The notes: generated by a model not told the origin, from the sequence alone. 64,000 nucleotides of DNA from Mesorhizobium sp. (GCA_004020545.1 SAQE01000025.1:16006-80005), one strand, 5' to 3'. Positions 47,491 to 56,532 are shown, counted from the first letter of the stretch. A program made the numbers and translations.

Positions 47491-47880
47491 TTACCTCTTG
47501 GTGCAGGTCGAAGCGGTGAAGGCGCCGTCCTGCTGCTTCATGATGATGTCGAAGGAAGGGGCGTTCGGATCGTCCAGCGTCGCCTGGGTGATGGAGAGAG
47601 AGTTGCCGCCGCTGGTGTAGCCGCCGAGCGGACCGAGCCAACTGATCTCGCCATTCGCATCCATCTGGTAATTGTAGGCCTGCGGCATTCTGCCGAAGGT
47701 GACCGGGCCACTGTAGAGATTGCCCTTGATGGTGATGTCGCCGAGGTTGAGGAACATGCCGAGCAGGTAGACCTCACAGTGATAAACGCCATCCGGGAGC
47801 CTGCCGTCGGCGAAGTCGGCGCGGGCGCCGCCGGCGGCGGATAAGAGAAGCAGGAAGCTCAGGATAATGCGTAAGGCCAT
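47491..47880 (-). CDS. Small secreted protein of unknown function
   Basis: The 129-residue protein has a signal peptide (about residues 1-21, ending GGARADF) and a beta-rich mature part. A cysteine occurs in VYHCEVYLLG and another near the C-terminus. There is a Gly/Asn-rich turn pattern (GNLYSGPVTFGRMPQAYNY). Not recognised as a named family. It lies upstream of phoX on the same strand, 113 bp away, so co-expression is possible. Confidence 0.75.
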   Translation of the reverse strand: MALRIILSFLLLLSAAGGARADFADGRLPDGVYHCEVYLLGMFLNLGDITIKGNLYSGPVTFGRMPQAYNYQMDANGEISWLGPLGGYTSGGNSLSITQATLDDPNAPSFDIIMKQQDGAFTASTCTKR

Positions 47881-48184
47881 GACGTCGCTCGTTTGCGCGG
47901 CGACCTTGCCCCATTTTGCTATCGTCTCGCAACCGCCGCCGAATTACCGCGCGTTGGATTGAGATTAAAGATTAGGCATTTTTACCATTTGGGCAAAATC
48001 TAGGCAGAGATGCGCAAAGTTTTCTCAATCCCTTTCCCTCCCGGATACCCGATCCGTTCGACGGCTATACGATAAGCGATTGTAAAAACTCATCTATCGC
48101 CGCTCAGCTCGCCATGCTCCCGCGTTTGGCACGTCGCTTGCACCGCTATGTTGCGATGAAACAACCAGCTTGGGAGCGTGGAAC
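47881..48184. other. Intergenic region upstream of urtA
   Basis: The 304-bp region is locally A+T-richer and holds the sigma-54 promoter at 48126-48142. No clear NtrC enhancer palindrome was identified by eye. Confidence 0.6.
48126..48142 (+). promoter_or_regulatory. Sigma-54 (RpoN) promoter of the urea transporter operon
   Basis: The sequence TTGGCACG, four bases, then TTGCA matches the -24/-12 consensus TGGCACG-N4-TTGCW in every fixed position. It ends 42 bp before the urtA ATG. This predicts NtrC/RpoN-dependent expression under nitrogen limitation. Confidence 0.88.
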
Positions 48185-49495
48185 ATGAGGGGTAATTACT
48201 CGACAATAACAAAAATGTTTTCGGCCGGCGTGATCGCTGCCGGCCTGTCGATGTCGGCTCCTGCCAAGGCGGCCGACGACACGATCAAGGTCGGCATCCT
48301 CCATTCGCTGTCGGGGACCATGGCGATTTCGGAAACGACGCTGAAGGACGTCATGCTGATGCTGATCGAGGAGCAGAACGCCAAGGGCGGCCTGCTCGGC
48401 AAGAAGCTCGAAGCGGTGGTCGTCGATCCGGCGTCCAACTGGCCGCTCTTCGCCGAAAAGGCGCGCGAGCTGATCTCCAAGGACAAGGTGGCGGCGGTGT
48501 TCGGCTGCTGGACTTCGGTGTCGCGCAAGTCGGTGCTGCCGGTGTTCTCGGAGCTCGACAACATCCTGTTCTACCCGGTCCAGTATGAGGGCGAGGAGAG
48601 CGAGCGCAATGTCTTCTACACCGGCGCGGCGCCGAACCAGCAGGCCATTCCGGCCGTCGACTATCTGATGAGCGCTGATGGCGGCTCGGTGAAGCGCTGG
48701 GTGCTCGAAGGCACCGACTACGTCTATCCGCGCACCACCAACAAGATCCTCGAGGCCTACCTCAAGTCGAAGGGCGTGCCGGCCGAGGACATCATGGTCA
48801 ACTACACGCCGTTCGGCTTCTCCGACTGGCAGACCGAGGTCTCGGCGATCAAGAAATTCGGCTCGGCCGGTAAGAAGACGGCGGTCGTGTCGACCGTCAA
48901 CGGCGACGCCAACGTGCCCTTCTACAAGGAGCTCGGCAACCAGGGCATCAAGGCCGAGGACATTCCGGTCATGGCTTTTTCGGTCGGCGAGGAAGAGCTG
49001 GCCGGCCTCGATACCGGGCCGCTCGTCGGCCATCTCGCCGCCTGGAACTACTTTGAAAGCGTCGACACGCCGGAGAACAAGACGTTCATCGACGACTGGC
49101 ACAAGTTCATCAAGAACGACAAGCGCACCACCAATGACCCGATGGAAGCCCACTATATCGGCTTCAACATGTGGGTGAAGGCGGTCGAGAAGGCCGGCAC
49201 CACCGATCCGGACAAGGTGATCGACGCCATGGTCGGCGTGTCGGTGCCGAACCTGACCGGCGGCTATTCGACGATGATGCCCAACCACCACATCACCAAG
49301 CCGGTGCTGATCGGCGAAATCCAGGCCGATGGCCAGTTCGAGACCGTCTCGCAGACGTCCGGCCTGGTGATGGGCGACGAATGGTCCGACTACCTGCCGG
49401 ATTCCAAGGACCTGATCTCGGATTGGCGTGCGCCTCTGTCCTGCGGCAATTTCAACGTCGCCACCGGCAAGTGCGGCGGCAAGGGCACTAACTGA
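48185..49495 (+). CDS. urtA: Urea ABC transporter substrate-binding protein
   Basis: The 436-residue periplasmic binding protein has a signal peptide cleaved after APAKA near residue 30. Typical UrtA segments are VGILHSLSGTMAISETTLKD, FGCWTSVSRKSVLPVFSE, LFYPVQYEGEE and EAHYIGFNMW. It binds urea for the UrtBCDE transporter. It is first in the operon, behind a sigma-54 promoter. The ATG at 48185 is used; a start at 48170 is possible but precedes the signal peptide. Confidence 0.95.
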   Translation: MRGNYSTITKMFSAGVIAAGLSMSAPAKAADDTIKVGILHSLSGTMAISETTLKDVMLMLIEEQNAKGGLLGKKLEAVVVDPASNWPLFAEKARELISKDKVAAVFGCWTSVSRKSVLPVFSELDNILFYPVQYEGEESERNVFYTGAAPNQQAIPAVDYLMSADGGSVKRWVLEGTDYVYPRTTNKILEAYLKSKGVPAEDIMVNYTPFGFSDWQTEVSAIKKFGSAGKKTAVVSTVNGDANVPFYKELGNQGIKAEDIPVMAFSVGEEELAGLDTGPLVGHLAAWNYFESVDTPENKTFIDDWHKFIKNDKRTTNDPMEAHYIGFNMWVKAVEKAGTTDPDKVIDAMVGVSVPNLTGGYSTMMPNHHITKPVLIGEIQADGQFETVSQTSGLVMGDEWSDYLPDSKDLISDWRAPLSCGNFNVATGKCGGKGTN

Positions 49496-49635
49496 TCCCG
49501 GTCTGGGCCTTGGTCCATAACCCCAGGTCTGTCGGATCGCGGAGTGGCCCCACGATCCGAGACCGCGGCCTGGGCGGGCCAATCCTCCGGTCCGCCCAGG
49601 CAAACCTTCAAACCTTTGAGGACCGCTCGAAGACG

Positions 49636-51252
49636 ATGATCCTGCTGCGCGCGATTGGACTGTTGCTGCTGCTGACGATGGCAAGTCTGCTGCCGTCGAG
49701 CGCGGCCGAAGCCGATCTTCGCGCAATCATCGCCAAATTCGCGACAGCCACCAACTTCTCGGCCACCGAGGCGGTGGTGCGCGAGCTGGCCGCGAGCGGC
49801 GATCCGGCGGTCGAACGACCACTTTCCGCGCTGGCCGACGGCGAACTTTATGTCCGCAAGGGCGACTCTCAAGTCTTCGTCGGCAAGGACGGCGCGGGCG
49901 GGGTGGAATTGCTCGATCCGCTGAGCGGCAAGAAGGCGGCTGACGCCGCCAAGACCGACCTCACCAAGATCAAGGTCAACAACGGCCTTCGCCGGACGAT
50001 CCGCGATGCGCTGGGCACGCTGACGCTGCGGGCCAAGGACGCGGGCGTGCGGCTCGCCGCCGCGACGACCATGTTCAAGACGCCCGATGCGGCGAATATC
50101 GACCCGCTCGAGGCCGCGATCGCCGTTGAGACCGAGCCGGCCGTCAAGGCCATGTTCGAACAGGCGCGCGCGGCGACGGTTCTGGTTTCCGACAAGCCTG
50201 AAGCCGACAAGCTGGATGCGATCTCGGTCATCGCCGCGCGGGGCGACCGCGACGCGCTTTCATTGCTGACTTCGGTCGAGGCCAGTGCCCAGGGCGCGGT
50301 CAAGGACGCGGCAGCCGGCACCATCGGCCGCATCAATTCGACGCTGGCGTTGTGGGATGCCGGCCAGAATATCTGGTACGGCATCTCGCTCGGATCGGTG
50401 CTGCTGCTTGCCGCGATCGGCCTCGCCATCACCTTCGGCGTCATGGGCGTCATCAACATGGCGCATGGCGAGATGGTGATGCTCGGCGCCTACACCACCT
50501 TCGTCGTTCAGCAGGTGATCCGCACCTCGTTCCCGGGCCTGTTCGACTGGTCGCTGGTGATCGCGCTGCCGCTCGCCTTCCTGGTCGCCGCGCTGGTCGG
50601 TCTTGCCATCGAGCGCGGCATCATCCGCTTCCTCTATGGTCGCCCACTGGAGACGCTTCTGGCCACGTGGGGCGTTTCGCTGATCCTGCAGCAGGCCGTG
50701 CGCACCATCTTCGGCCCGACCAACCAGGAGGTCGGCAATCCGTCCTGGATGTCGGGCTCGTTCGATGTCGGCCAGTTGGCCATCACCTGGAACCGGTTGT
50801 GGATCCTGGTGTTCGCGCTCCTGGTGTTCGCGGTGCTGCTCTATGTCATGAAGCGCACGCCTTGGGGCCTGCAGATGCGCGCCGTCACCGCCAACCGCCG
50901 CATGGCGGCTTCGATGGGCATCAGGACGCCATGGGTCGACGCGCTGACCTTCGCGCTCGGCTCCGGCATCGCTGGCATCGCCGGCGTCGCGCTCAGCCAG
51001 ATCGACAACGTGTCGCCCAATCTCGGCCGGGGCTACATCATCGACAGCTTCATGGTCGTCGTCTTCGGCGGCGTCGGCAATCTCTGGGGCACGCTGGTCG
51101 GCGCCTTCTCGCTCGGCATCGTCAACAAGTTCCTCGAGCCCTATGCCGGCGCGGTGCTCGGCAAGATCGTCGTGCTGGTGTTGATCATCCTCTTCATCCA
51201 GAAGCGCCCGCGCGGCCTGTTCGCGCTGAAGGGCAGGGCGGTGGAAGCATGA
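49636..51252 (+). CDS. urtB: Urea ABC transporter permease UrtB
   Basis: The 538-residue protein has a signal/first helix (about 1-22) and a soluble, periplasmic-looking segment of about 220 residues (FATATNFSATEAVVRELAAS, repeated short helices). A LivH-type permease domain with about eight helices follows from residue 245 (GIGLAITFGVMGVINMAHGEMVMLGAYT). The extended N-terminus is usual for proteobacterial UrtB and absent in LivH. Its stop overlaps the urtC start by 4 bp. Confidence 0.94.
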   Translation: MILLRAIGLLLLLTMASLLPSSAAEADLRAIIAKFATATNFSATEAVVRELAASGDPAVERPLSALADGELYVRKGDSQVFVGKDGAGGVELLDPLSGKKAADAAKTDLTKIKVNNGLRRTIRDALGTLTLRAKDAGVRLAAATTMFKTPDAANIDPLEAAIAVETEPAVKAMFEQARAATVLVSDKPEADKLDAISVIAARGDRDALSLLTSVEASAQGAVKDAAAGTIGRINSTLALWDAGQNIWYGISLGSVLLLAAIGLAITFGVMGVINMAHGEMVMLGAYTTFVVQQVIRTSFPGLFDWSLVIALPLAFLVAALVGLAIERGIIRFLYGRPLETLLATWGVSLILQQAVRTIFGPTNQEVGNPSWMSGSFDVGQLAITWNRLWILVFALLVFAVLLYVMKRTPWGLQMRAVTANRRMAASMGIRTPWVDALTFALGSGIAGIAGVALSQIDNVSPNLGRGYIIDSFMVVVFGGVGNLWGTLVGAFSLGIVNKFLEPYAGAVLGKIVVLVLIILFIQKRPRGLFALKGRAVEA

Positions 51253-52472
51253 TCACGCAGCGCTTCTTCGGCACCGACCGCCGCATCGCGATCACCATTC
51301 TCCTCCTGCTGGCGGCCGCCATCATCGTGCCGCTGCTCAACCTCGCAGTGTCACCGCAAAGCGCCTTTCACGTTCCGCCCTATATCGTGGCGCTGGTCGG
51401 CAAATATCTCTGCTATGCGCTGCTGGCGCTCGCGCTCGATCTCGTCTGGGGCTATTGCGGCATCCTTTCGCTCGGCCATGGCGCCTTCTTCGCGCTCGGC
51501 GGCTATGCGATGGGCATGTATTTGATGCGCCAGATCGGCTCGCGCGGCGTCTACGGCAACCCGATCCTGCCCGACTTCATGGTGTTCCTGAACTACAACG
51601 AGCTGCCCTGGTTCTGGTACGGCTTCGACCATTTCTGGTTCGCAGCAACGATGGTGCTGGCGGTGCCCGGATTGCTCGCTTTCGTGTTCGGCTGGTTCGC
51701 CTTTCGCAGCCGCGTCACCGGCGTCTACCTGTCGATCATCACCCAGGCGATGACCTATGCGCTGCTTTTGGCCTTCTTCCGCAACGACATGGGTTTTGGC
51801 GGCAACAACGGGCTGACCGACTTCAAGGACATTCTCGGCTTCAACGTGCAGGCCGACGCGACGCGCTCGGCGCTGTTTGCTGCCAGCGCCGTGACGCTTG
51901 CGCTGGCCGTCTTCGTCACCGCGGCGATCGTTCGCTCCAAATACGGCAAGCTGTTGATGGCGGTGCGCGACGCCGAAAGCCGCACCCGCTTCCTCGGCTG
52001 GCGGGCGGAGGACGTCAAACTGTTCGCCTTCACCGTCTCGGCGATCATGGCCGGCATTGCCGGCGCGCTCTACGTGCCGCAGGTCGGCATCATCAATCCC
52101 GGCGAATTCGAGCCGTCCAATTCGATCGAGGTGGTGATCTGGACCGCGGTCGGCGGACGCGGCACGATCGTCGGCCCGATCGTCGGCGCGCTGCTCGTCA
52201 ACGCCGGCAAATCCTGGTTCACCGGCGTGCTGCCGGAATTCTGGCTGTTCGCGCTGGGTGGTCTGTTCGTCGCCGTCACGCTGTTCCTGCCCAAGGGCAT
52301 CGTCGGCATGTGGGAAAGCTGGCGCGGCAAGGCCAAGGCGCTGCGCGCGGCCTCGCTCGCCGCCGAAGCCGGCGCCGATGCGCAGGAACCGCAGCCGAAG
52401 ATCGTGCGCTCGGCGGCGAGGACGCCCGGTGCCTGGTCGGCCTCGGGCGCCGAACCGCAGCCGGCGGAGTGA
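51249..52472 (+). CDS. urtC: Urea ABC transporter permease UrtC
   Basis: The 407-residue LivM-type permease has about nine to ten helices. Typical segments are LALDLVWGYCGILSLGHGAFFALGGYA and FRNDMGFGGNNGLTDFKDILGF, the latter diagnostic of UrtC. The C-terminal tail is Ala/Glu-rich and cytoplasmic. The ATG at 51249 overlaps the urtB stop (ATGA), indicating translational coupling. Confidence 0.94.
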   Translation: MITQRFFGTDRRIAITILLLLAAAIIVPLLNLAVSPQSAFHVPPYIVALVGKYLCYALLALALDLVWGYCGILSLGHGAFFALGGYAMGMYLMRQIGSRGVYGNPILPDFMVFLNYNELPWFWYGFDHFWFAATMVLAVPGLLAFVFGWFAFRSRVTGVYLSIITQAMTYALLLAFFRNDMGFGGNNGLTDFKDILGFNVQADATRSALFAASAVTLALAVFVTAAIVRSKYGKLLMAVRDAESRTRFLGWRAEDVKLFAFTVSAIMAGIAGALYVPQVGIINPGEFEPSNSIEVVIWTAVGGRGTIVGPIVGALLVNAGKSWFTGVLPEFWLFALGGLFVAVTLFLPKGIVGMWESWRGKAKALRAASLAAEAGADAQEPQPKIVRSAARTPGAWSASGAEPQPAE

Positions 52473-52478
52473 GCGATC

Positions 52479-53225
52479 ATGAGCAAGTCGAACACCATCC
52501 TCTATCTCGACGGCGTCTCGGTCTCCTTCGACGGCTTTCGCGCCATCAACAGTCTGTCGCTGGTGCTCGACAAGGGCGAGATGCGCGCGATCATCGGACC
52601 CAACGGAGCCGGCAAGACGACGATGATGGACATCGTCACCGGCAAGACGCGGCCGGACGAGGGCGAGGTCTTTTTCGACGGCCAGGTCGATCTGACCCGC
52701 CACGACGAGGCCGAGATCGCCATGATGGGCATCGGTCGCAAATTCCAGAAGCCGACCGTCTTCGAGAGCCACAGCGTCGAGGACAATCTGATGCTGGCGC
52801 TGAAAGGGCCGCGCTCGATCTTCCCGGCGCTCTTCCATCGCCGCTCGGCCGCCGAGGCACGCCGCATCGACGATATATTCGGCATCATCCGTCTCGGCGA
52901 CAAGCGCGACGAGCTCGCCGCCAATCTCAGCCACGGCCAGAAGCAATGGCTGGAGATCGGCATGCTGCTCGCGCAGGACCCGAAGCTCTTGCTTGTCGAC
53001 GAGCCGGTCGCCGGCATGACCGACGCCGAGACCGAGGAAACCGCGCGCCTGCTCAAGGACATCGCGCGCGACCATTCGGTGATCGTCGTCGAGCACGACA
53101 TGCATTTCGTGCGCGAGCTTGGCGTCAAGGTCACCTGCCTGCACGAGGGCTCGGTGCTGTCGGAAGGCACGCTCGATTTCGTCTCGTCCGACGAGCGCGT
53201 CGTCGAAGTCTATCTGGGGCGATGA
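52479..53225 (+). CDS. urtD: Urea ABC transporter ATP-binding protein UrtD
   Basis: The 248-residue LivG-type ATPase has Walker A IGPNGAGKTTM and the signature NLSHGQKQWLEIGMLLAQD. The LSHGQKQ form is characteristic of UrtD. Walker B is LLLVDEPVAGMT and the switch His lies in VVEHDMHFV. It follows urtC by 6 bp. Confidence 0.95.
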   Translation: MSKSNTILYLDGVSVSFDGFRAINSLSLVLDKGEMRAIIGPNGAGKTTMMDIVTGKTRPDEGEVFFDGQVDLTRHDEAEIAMMGIGRKFQKPTVFESHSVEDNLMLALKGPRSIFPALFHRRSAAEARRIDDIFGIIRLGDKRDELAANLSHGQKQWLEIGMLLAQDPKLLLVDEPVAGMTDAETEETARLLKDIARDHSVIVVEHDMHFVRELGVKVTCLHEGSVLSEGTLDFVSSDERVVEVYLGR

Positions 53226-53295
53226 GCATGGTCTGGCGGGTTCCGTTCTACCGTTTCGATTTCGCTTTCCTGAAGCGCTGGAGAAGGGGCTGACC

Positions 53296-53991
53296 ATGCT
53301 CGAAGTCTCCAATGCCACGCTCCACTATGGCGCCGCGCAGGCGTTGCGCGGCGTTTCGCTGAAGGCCGGCGCCGGCAAGATCACCTGCGTGCTCGGCCGC
53401 AACGGCGTCGGCAAGACAAGTTTGATGAGATCGATCGTCGGCCATCACCGGCTGACGAGCGGAAGCGTTGCCTTCGAGGGGAAGGCGCTCGACCGGAGCG
53501 CGGCGTATGACCGCGCCCGGTCGGGCATCGCATTCGTGCCGCAGGGCAGGGAGATTTTTCCCCTGCTCACGGTGCGCGAAAACCTGGAGTCGGGCTTCGC
53601 GCCGCTGAAGCGCGTCGACCGCAATATTCCGGCGCATGTCTTCGAGCTGTTTCCGGTGCTGAAGCAGATGCTGGGGCGTCGCGGCGGCGACCTGTCCGGC
53701 GGCCAGCAGCAGCAGCTCGCCATCGGACGGGCGCTGGTGATGCGGCCGAAGCTGCTCGTTCTCGACGAGCCGACCGAAGGCATCCAGCCCTCGATCATCA
53801 AGGACATCGGCCGCGCCATCCGCTATTTGCGCGACCAGGCGGGGATCGCGGTGCTCCTGGTCGAGCAGTATCTCGACTTCTGCCGCGAGCTCGCCGACGA
53901 GGTCAACATCATGGATCGTGGCCAGATCGTGCATACCGGACCGGCCGCGGATCTCGACCGGGCGGATGTAAGGAAGTTCCTCACCGTTTAA
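53296..53991 (+). CDS. urtE: Urea ABC transporter ATP-binding protein UrtE
   Basis: The 231-residue LivF-type ATPase has Walker A LGRNGVGKTSLMRS, signature DLSGGQQQQLAIGRAL, Walker B LLVLDEPTEGIQPS and a QYLDF switch region in place of the usual histidine. The GRNGVGKT and EGIQPS forms are typical of UrtE. It closes the operon, 70 bp after urtD. No urease genes follow within the window. Confidence 0.95.
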   Translation: MLEVSNATLHYGAAQALRGVSLKAGAGKITCVLGRNGVGKTSLMRSIVGHHRLTSGSVAFEGKALDRSAAYDRARSGIAFVPQGREIFPLLTVRENLESGFAPLKRVDRNIPAHVFELFPVLKQMLGRRGGDLSGGQQQQLAIGRALVMRPKLLVLDEPTEGIQPSIIKDIGRAIRYLRDQAGIAVLLVEQYLDFCRELADEVNIMDRGQIVHTGPAADLDRADVRKFLTV

Positions 53992-54474
53992 TCGAGGTGA
54001 GGTCAGCGACCCCCTGGATGACAATGACAAACTTTGGAGATTAGCTGAAGCATCTCTCGCGTCGTCATCCTTGGGCAAAGCAAGGAGCGAAGCGACGCGG
54101 CGTAGACCAAGGACCCATGCCGTTACGTCTGCCGAATGGTGCGGCGGCGCAGAATGCAGGCCGTTCTCCCGCGCCCCGACCACTCCAGATTCTGCACCGA
54201 GGGCGACGTTTCGAAGTAACGGCATGGATCCTTGGGTCTTCGCTCCGCTTCGCGTCGCTACGCCCAAGGATGACGAACTCTTCTAAGTCTGGCGCATCAA
54301 AGGCCACATGCTAGTCTTTTCTTGGCCTTGGTGAGTCGGCCGCTTTCCGTACCAGTCGCGAATGAAGGGAAGGGCGGGCTCGGCCGGCAAGTTCCACGCA
54401 AGCAAACCCGCCTAGCTTTCCCCGCAGTGATTGTCGGTCAATGCGTCCAACAAAGAACTTGCCAGGGGAAGGCG
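53992..54474. other. Intergenic region after urtE
   Basis: The 483-bp gap holds the palindromic element 54063-54276. The remaining 198 bp before the small protein gene (GATTGTCGG region) shows no recognisable gene. Confidence 0.6.
54063..54276. repeat. About 214-bp palindromic MITE-like element
   Basis: The termini are inverted copies: CGTCATCCTTGGGC at the left and GCCCAAGGATGACG at the right. The arms continue as imperfect inverted repeats containing GCGAAGCGACG/CGTCGCT-type stretches, CAAGGACCCATGCCGTTAC on the left and GTAACGGCATGGATCCTTG on the right, around a roughly 85-bp centre. There is no coding capacity for a transposase. It looks like a dispersed non-autonomous or REP-like element. 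Confidence 0.75.
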
Positions 54475-54651
54475 ATGGAACGTTTTGTCGAGGATTATCA
54501 GAAGCGACGCCTCACCGAGCGCGTGGATATCATGACGGCGATCAACATCCTGATGTCGCAAGGCTATGACGAAGACGAGCTGATCGGCGAAATAACCAAG
54601 GTCTTCTATGTCGACCTCGACGCCTACAATGAAGTGATCGGGCACCACTGA
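54475..54651 (+). CDS. Small conserved protein of unknown function (58 residues)
   Basis: The product begins MERFVEDYQKRRLTERVDI and is predicted all-helical and acidic, with DEDELIGEITKVFYVDLDAYNEV. The ATG at 54475 follows an AGGGGAAGG ribosome site. The compact acidic helical pattern and strong initiation site support a real gene. I recall similar short proteins in Hyphomicrobiales but no function. It is convergent with the diguanylate cyclase gene, 24 bp away. Confidence 0.7.
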   Translation: MERFVEDYQKRRLTERVDIMTAINILMSQGYDEDELIGEITKVFYVDLDAYNEVIGHH

Positions 54652-54675
54652 GGCCCAAGCCTAAGCCCTTCAGGC

Positions 54676-55821
54676 TCAACCGGCGCGGCGGAAGTCGAGC
54701 ACGCGGTTGCGGCCGCCGCGCTTGGCTGCGTAAAGTGCCTTGTCGGCGGCGCTGAGAACCTTGTCGAAGCTGACGCCTTCGTTGCTGCCGAACGCGAAAC
54801 CGGCGCTCACCGTGCATTTGAGCTGGCCCGTCTCGGTCTCGATCGTTCGCGCCGCGAAGGCCATCCTTATCCGTTCCGCCGTACCCTCGACCATCTCGGG
54901 CAAGGTGCGTTTCAGAACCAGCGCGAATTCCTCGCCACCCATGCGGGCGGCGGCGTCGTTCGGGCGCAGATTGCCGGATAGTTCTTCGGCGAAGACCTTC
55001 AGCACCTCGTCGCCGGCGGCGTGGCCGTACTGGTCGTTGATCGCCTTGAAGCCGTCGAGGTCGAAGACCACGACCGCGGTGAAGGCGCCGACGGACACCT
55101 TGCCATGCAGGTCGAACAAAGCGCGGCGGTTGAGCAGCCCGGTCAGCGCATCGGTCCGCGCTTCGCGCTGGTGGTGCCGGGCAAGCCGGCCCTGGTTGAG
55201 CGCCAGCGACAGCGCGCCTATGCCGGTCATCGAGGCGATGACGACGACCAGGCTCAGATCTTCGGCCCAGTTGCTCGGCGCGTGGCCGAGGACGAATTTG
55301 CCGCCCCATGCCAGCACGGCTGCGCACAGCACGAAGGAGGCGGCGGTCAGCGAGTAGAGCAGCGCCACGCCGACGAGCTGCGCCGGCGCCTCCGCGCGGC
55401 CTTTCCAGTATTCGCGCGCCGTGCCGAACAGGAGCAGCGCCGCAAGCGAATTCTCCAGCATGAAGGCCAGCCCGTCATAGCCGAGCGCCATGGCCGGCAG
55501 AGCCAGCGCGAAGGAGATGCCGGCGCCAAGCGCGATACGCGGCAGCGGCGAACGGCCGGTCCGGAACTGGTGTGCGGCGCCCAGCATCACCGAGAAACCG
55601 AGCAGCAGCAGCGCTAGTGTCAGGACGCCGAGGGCTGTTCCAGGCACCTCGATATAGGCGTCATAAGCAAACACCTCGGCCACGACCACCAGCACGCTGA
55701 TTGCCCATGTCAGCAGGAACTTGTCGGAACGGGCGGTCAGCCAGGTTCCGAAAAGCGTCAAGCTGAGGCAGGCAGCGGAGAAGCCGACGGCCAGCAGCAA
55801 TGAGTTGTAGTCGAGCAGCAT
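54676..55821 (-). CDS. Membrane-bound diguanylate cyclase (GGDEF domain)
   Basis: The 381-residue protein has six or seven N-terminal membrane helices (about residues 5-205). A C-terminal GGDEF domain follows (about 218-378), with TDALTGLLNRRALFD, VVVFDLDGFKAINDQYGH and the active-site loop RMGGEEFALVL. The GGEEF variant is catalytically competent in known enzymes. It should make cyclic di-GMP from GTP. No EAL domain and no obvious RxxD inhibitory site were noted just upstream of the loop (EELSGNLRPND). Confidence 0.92.
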   Translation of the reverse strand: MLLDYNSLLLAVGFSAACLSLTLFGTWLTARSDKFLLTWAISVLVVVAEVFAYDAYIEVPGTALGVLTLALLLLGFSVMLGAAHQFRTGRSPLPRIALGAGISFALALPAMALGYDGLAFMLENSLAALLLFGTAREYWKGRAEAPAQLVGVALLYSLTAASFVLCAAVLAWGGKFVLGHAPSNWAEDLSLVVVIASMTGIGALSLALNQGRLARHHQREARTDALTGLLNRRALFDLHGKVSVGAFTAVVVFDLDGFKAINDQYGHAAGDEVLKVFAEELSGNLRPNDAAARMGGEEFALVLKRTLPEMVEGTAERIRMAFAARTIETETGQLKCTVSAGFAFGSNEGVSFDKVLSAADKALYAAKRGGRNRVLDFRRAG

Positions 55822-55933
55822 GCACTGTCCTTGCCGTCGCCGGACTTCTGCAACCTGGCGTAGGTACCTTCATGCGGCAAGGAAGTATCGATTACGTTAC
55901 GATAGCGGTGAAAAACGCGATAATTCCGTGGCG

Positions 55934-56188
55934 TCAGAGAACCGCCACCGACAACAGCAGTATGATGCCTACCCCCATCATCACCAGACCCGGCCAATTC
56001 TGCGACAGGCCGAGGAAACCGAGCCCGCGTCGCCGCGGCTCCAGTGTCGGGCCTGGTGTTGCCAGGTTCGGCGCCGGACGATTCGGCGCAGTAGGCATTG
56101 GATCACTCAGACGTCCGCGTCTCAAAGTGGCGCCTGCCATGTACACGACGCCGGCGACGGTAAGCAACGCACCGAGGATGACGGTCAT
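55934..56188 (-). CDS. Small membrane protein of unknown function
   Basis: The 84-residue protein has two hydrophobic helices: about residues 3-20 (VILGALLTVAGVVYMAGA) and 65-84 (PGLVMMGVGIILLLSVAVL). They are separated by a Pro/Arg-rich loop. No family is recognised. It lies 113 bp upstream of the cyclase gene on the same strand. Confidence 0.65.
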   Translation of the reverse strand: MTVILGALLTVAGVVYMAGATLRRGRLSDPMPTAPNRPAPNLATPGPTLEPRRRGLGFLGLSQNWPGLVMMGVGIILLLSVAVL

Positions 56189-56529
56189 CTTTCCTCGCTC
56201 CTTCTCGACGCTGCGGGACTTGGCAAACGTTTCGCGAGGTGACTGCCTCGCCGTCTATCTTCGGCGAGATGACCAGTGTGACTCGCAGGGCCTCCCGCGG
56301 TCAGCGGCTGAGACAGAACGGTCAAGATGGCCGGCAGGTTCCGACAAGCCAACCGCCGACTAGCGTCGCGTGGCGCGCCGGGCAGAGCTTGGCATTTGGA
56401 CAGAGAGCCGCAGTGGAGGTTCGCAGCGCTAGAGCAGTTCATCGTTTCACGGAAACGCCGAACTGCTCTAACTGTTTGTTTTTACGCAATTCCGGCCGGA
56501 AAACCGTACACACTTTTCCTGGAATTGCT
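56189..56529. other. Intergenic region with composite repeat
   Basis: The first roughly 240 bp hold no recognisable gene. The last 100 bp are the composite palindromic repeat at 56431-56532. Confidence 0.6.
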
Positions 56530-56532
56530 CTA
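56431..56532. repeat. Composite RIME-like repeat made of two palindromes
   Basis: The first palindrome runs 56431-56469 (AGAGCAGTTC ... GAACTGCTCT). After a TTTGTTTTT spacer, the second runs 56484-56532 (ACGCAATTCCGG ... CCTGGAATTGCTCTA) and is an inverted copy of the 7145-7193 element. The two-palindrome structure of about 100 bp resembles the rhizobial RIME1 layout. Its end supplies the TAG stop codon of the DUF72 gene. Confidence 0.82.

Noticed and set aside
47881-48125. NtrC enhancer sites upstream of the sigma-54 promoter
   Set aside because: No clear TGCACC-N5-GGTGCA-type palindrome was found by eye, so none is annotated.
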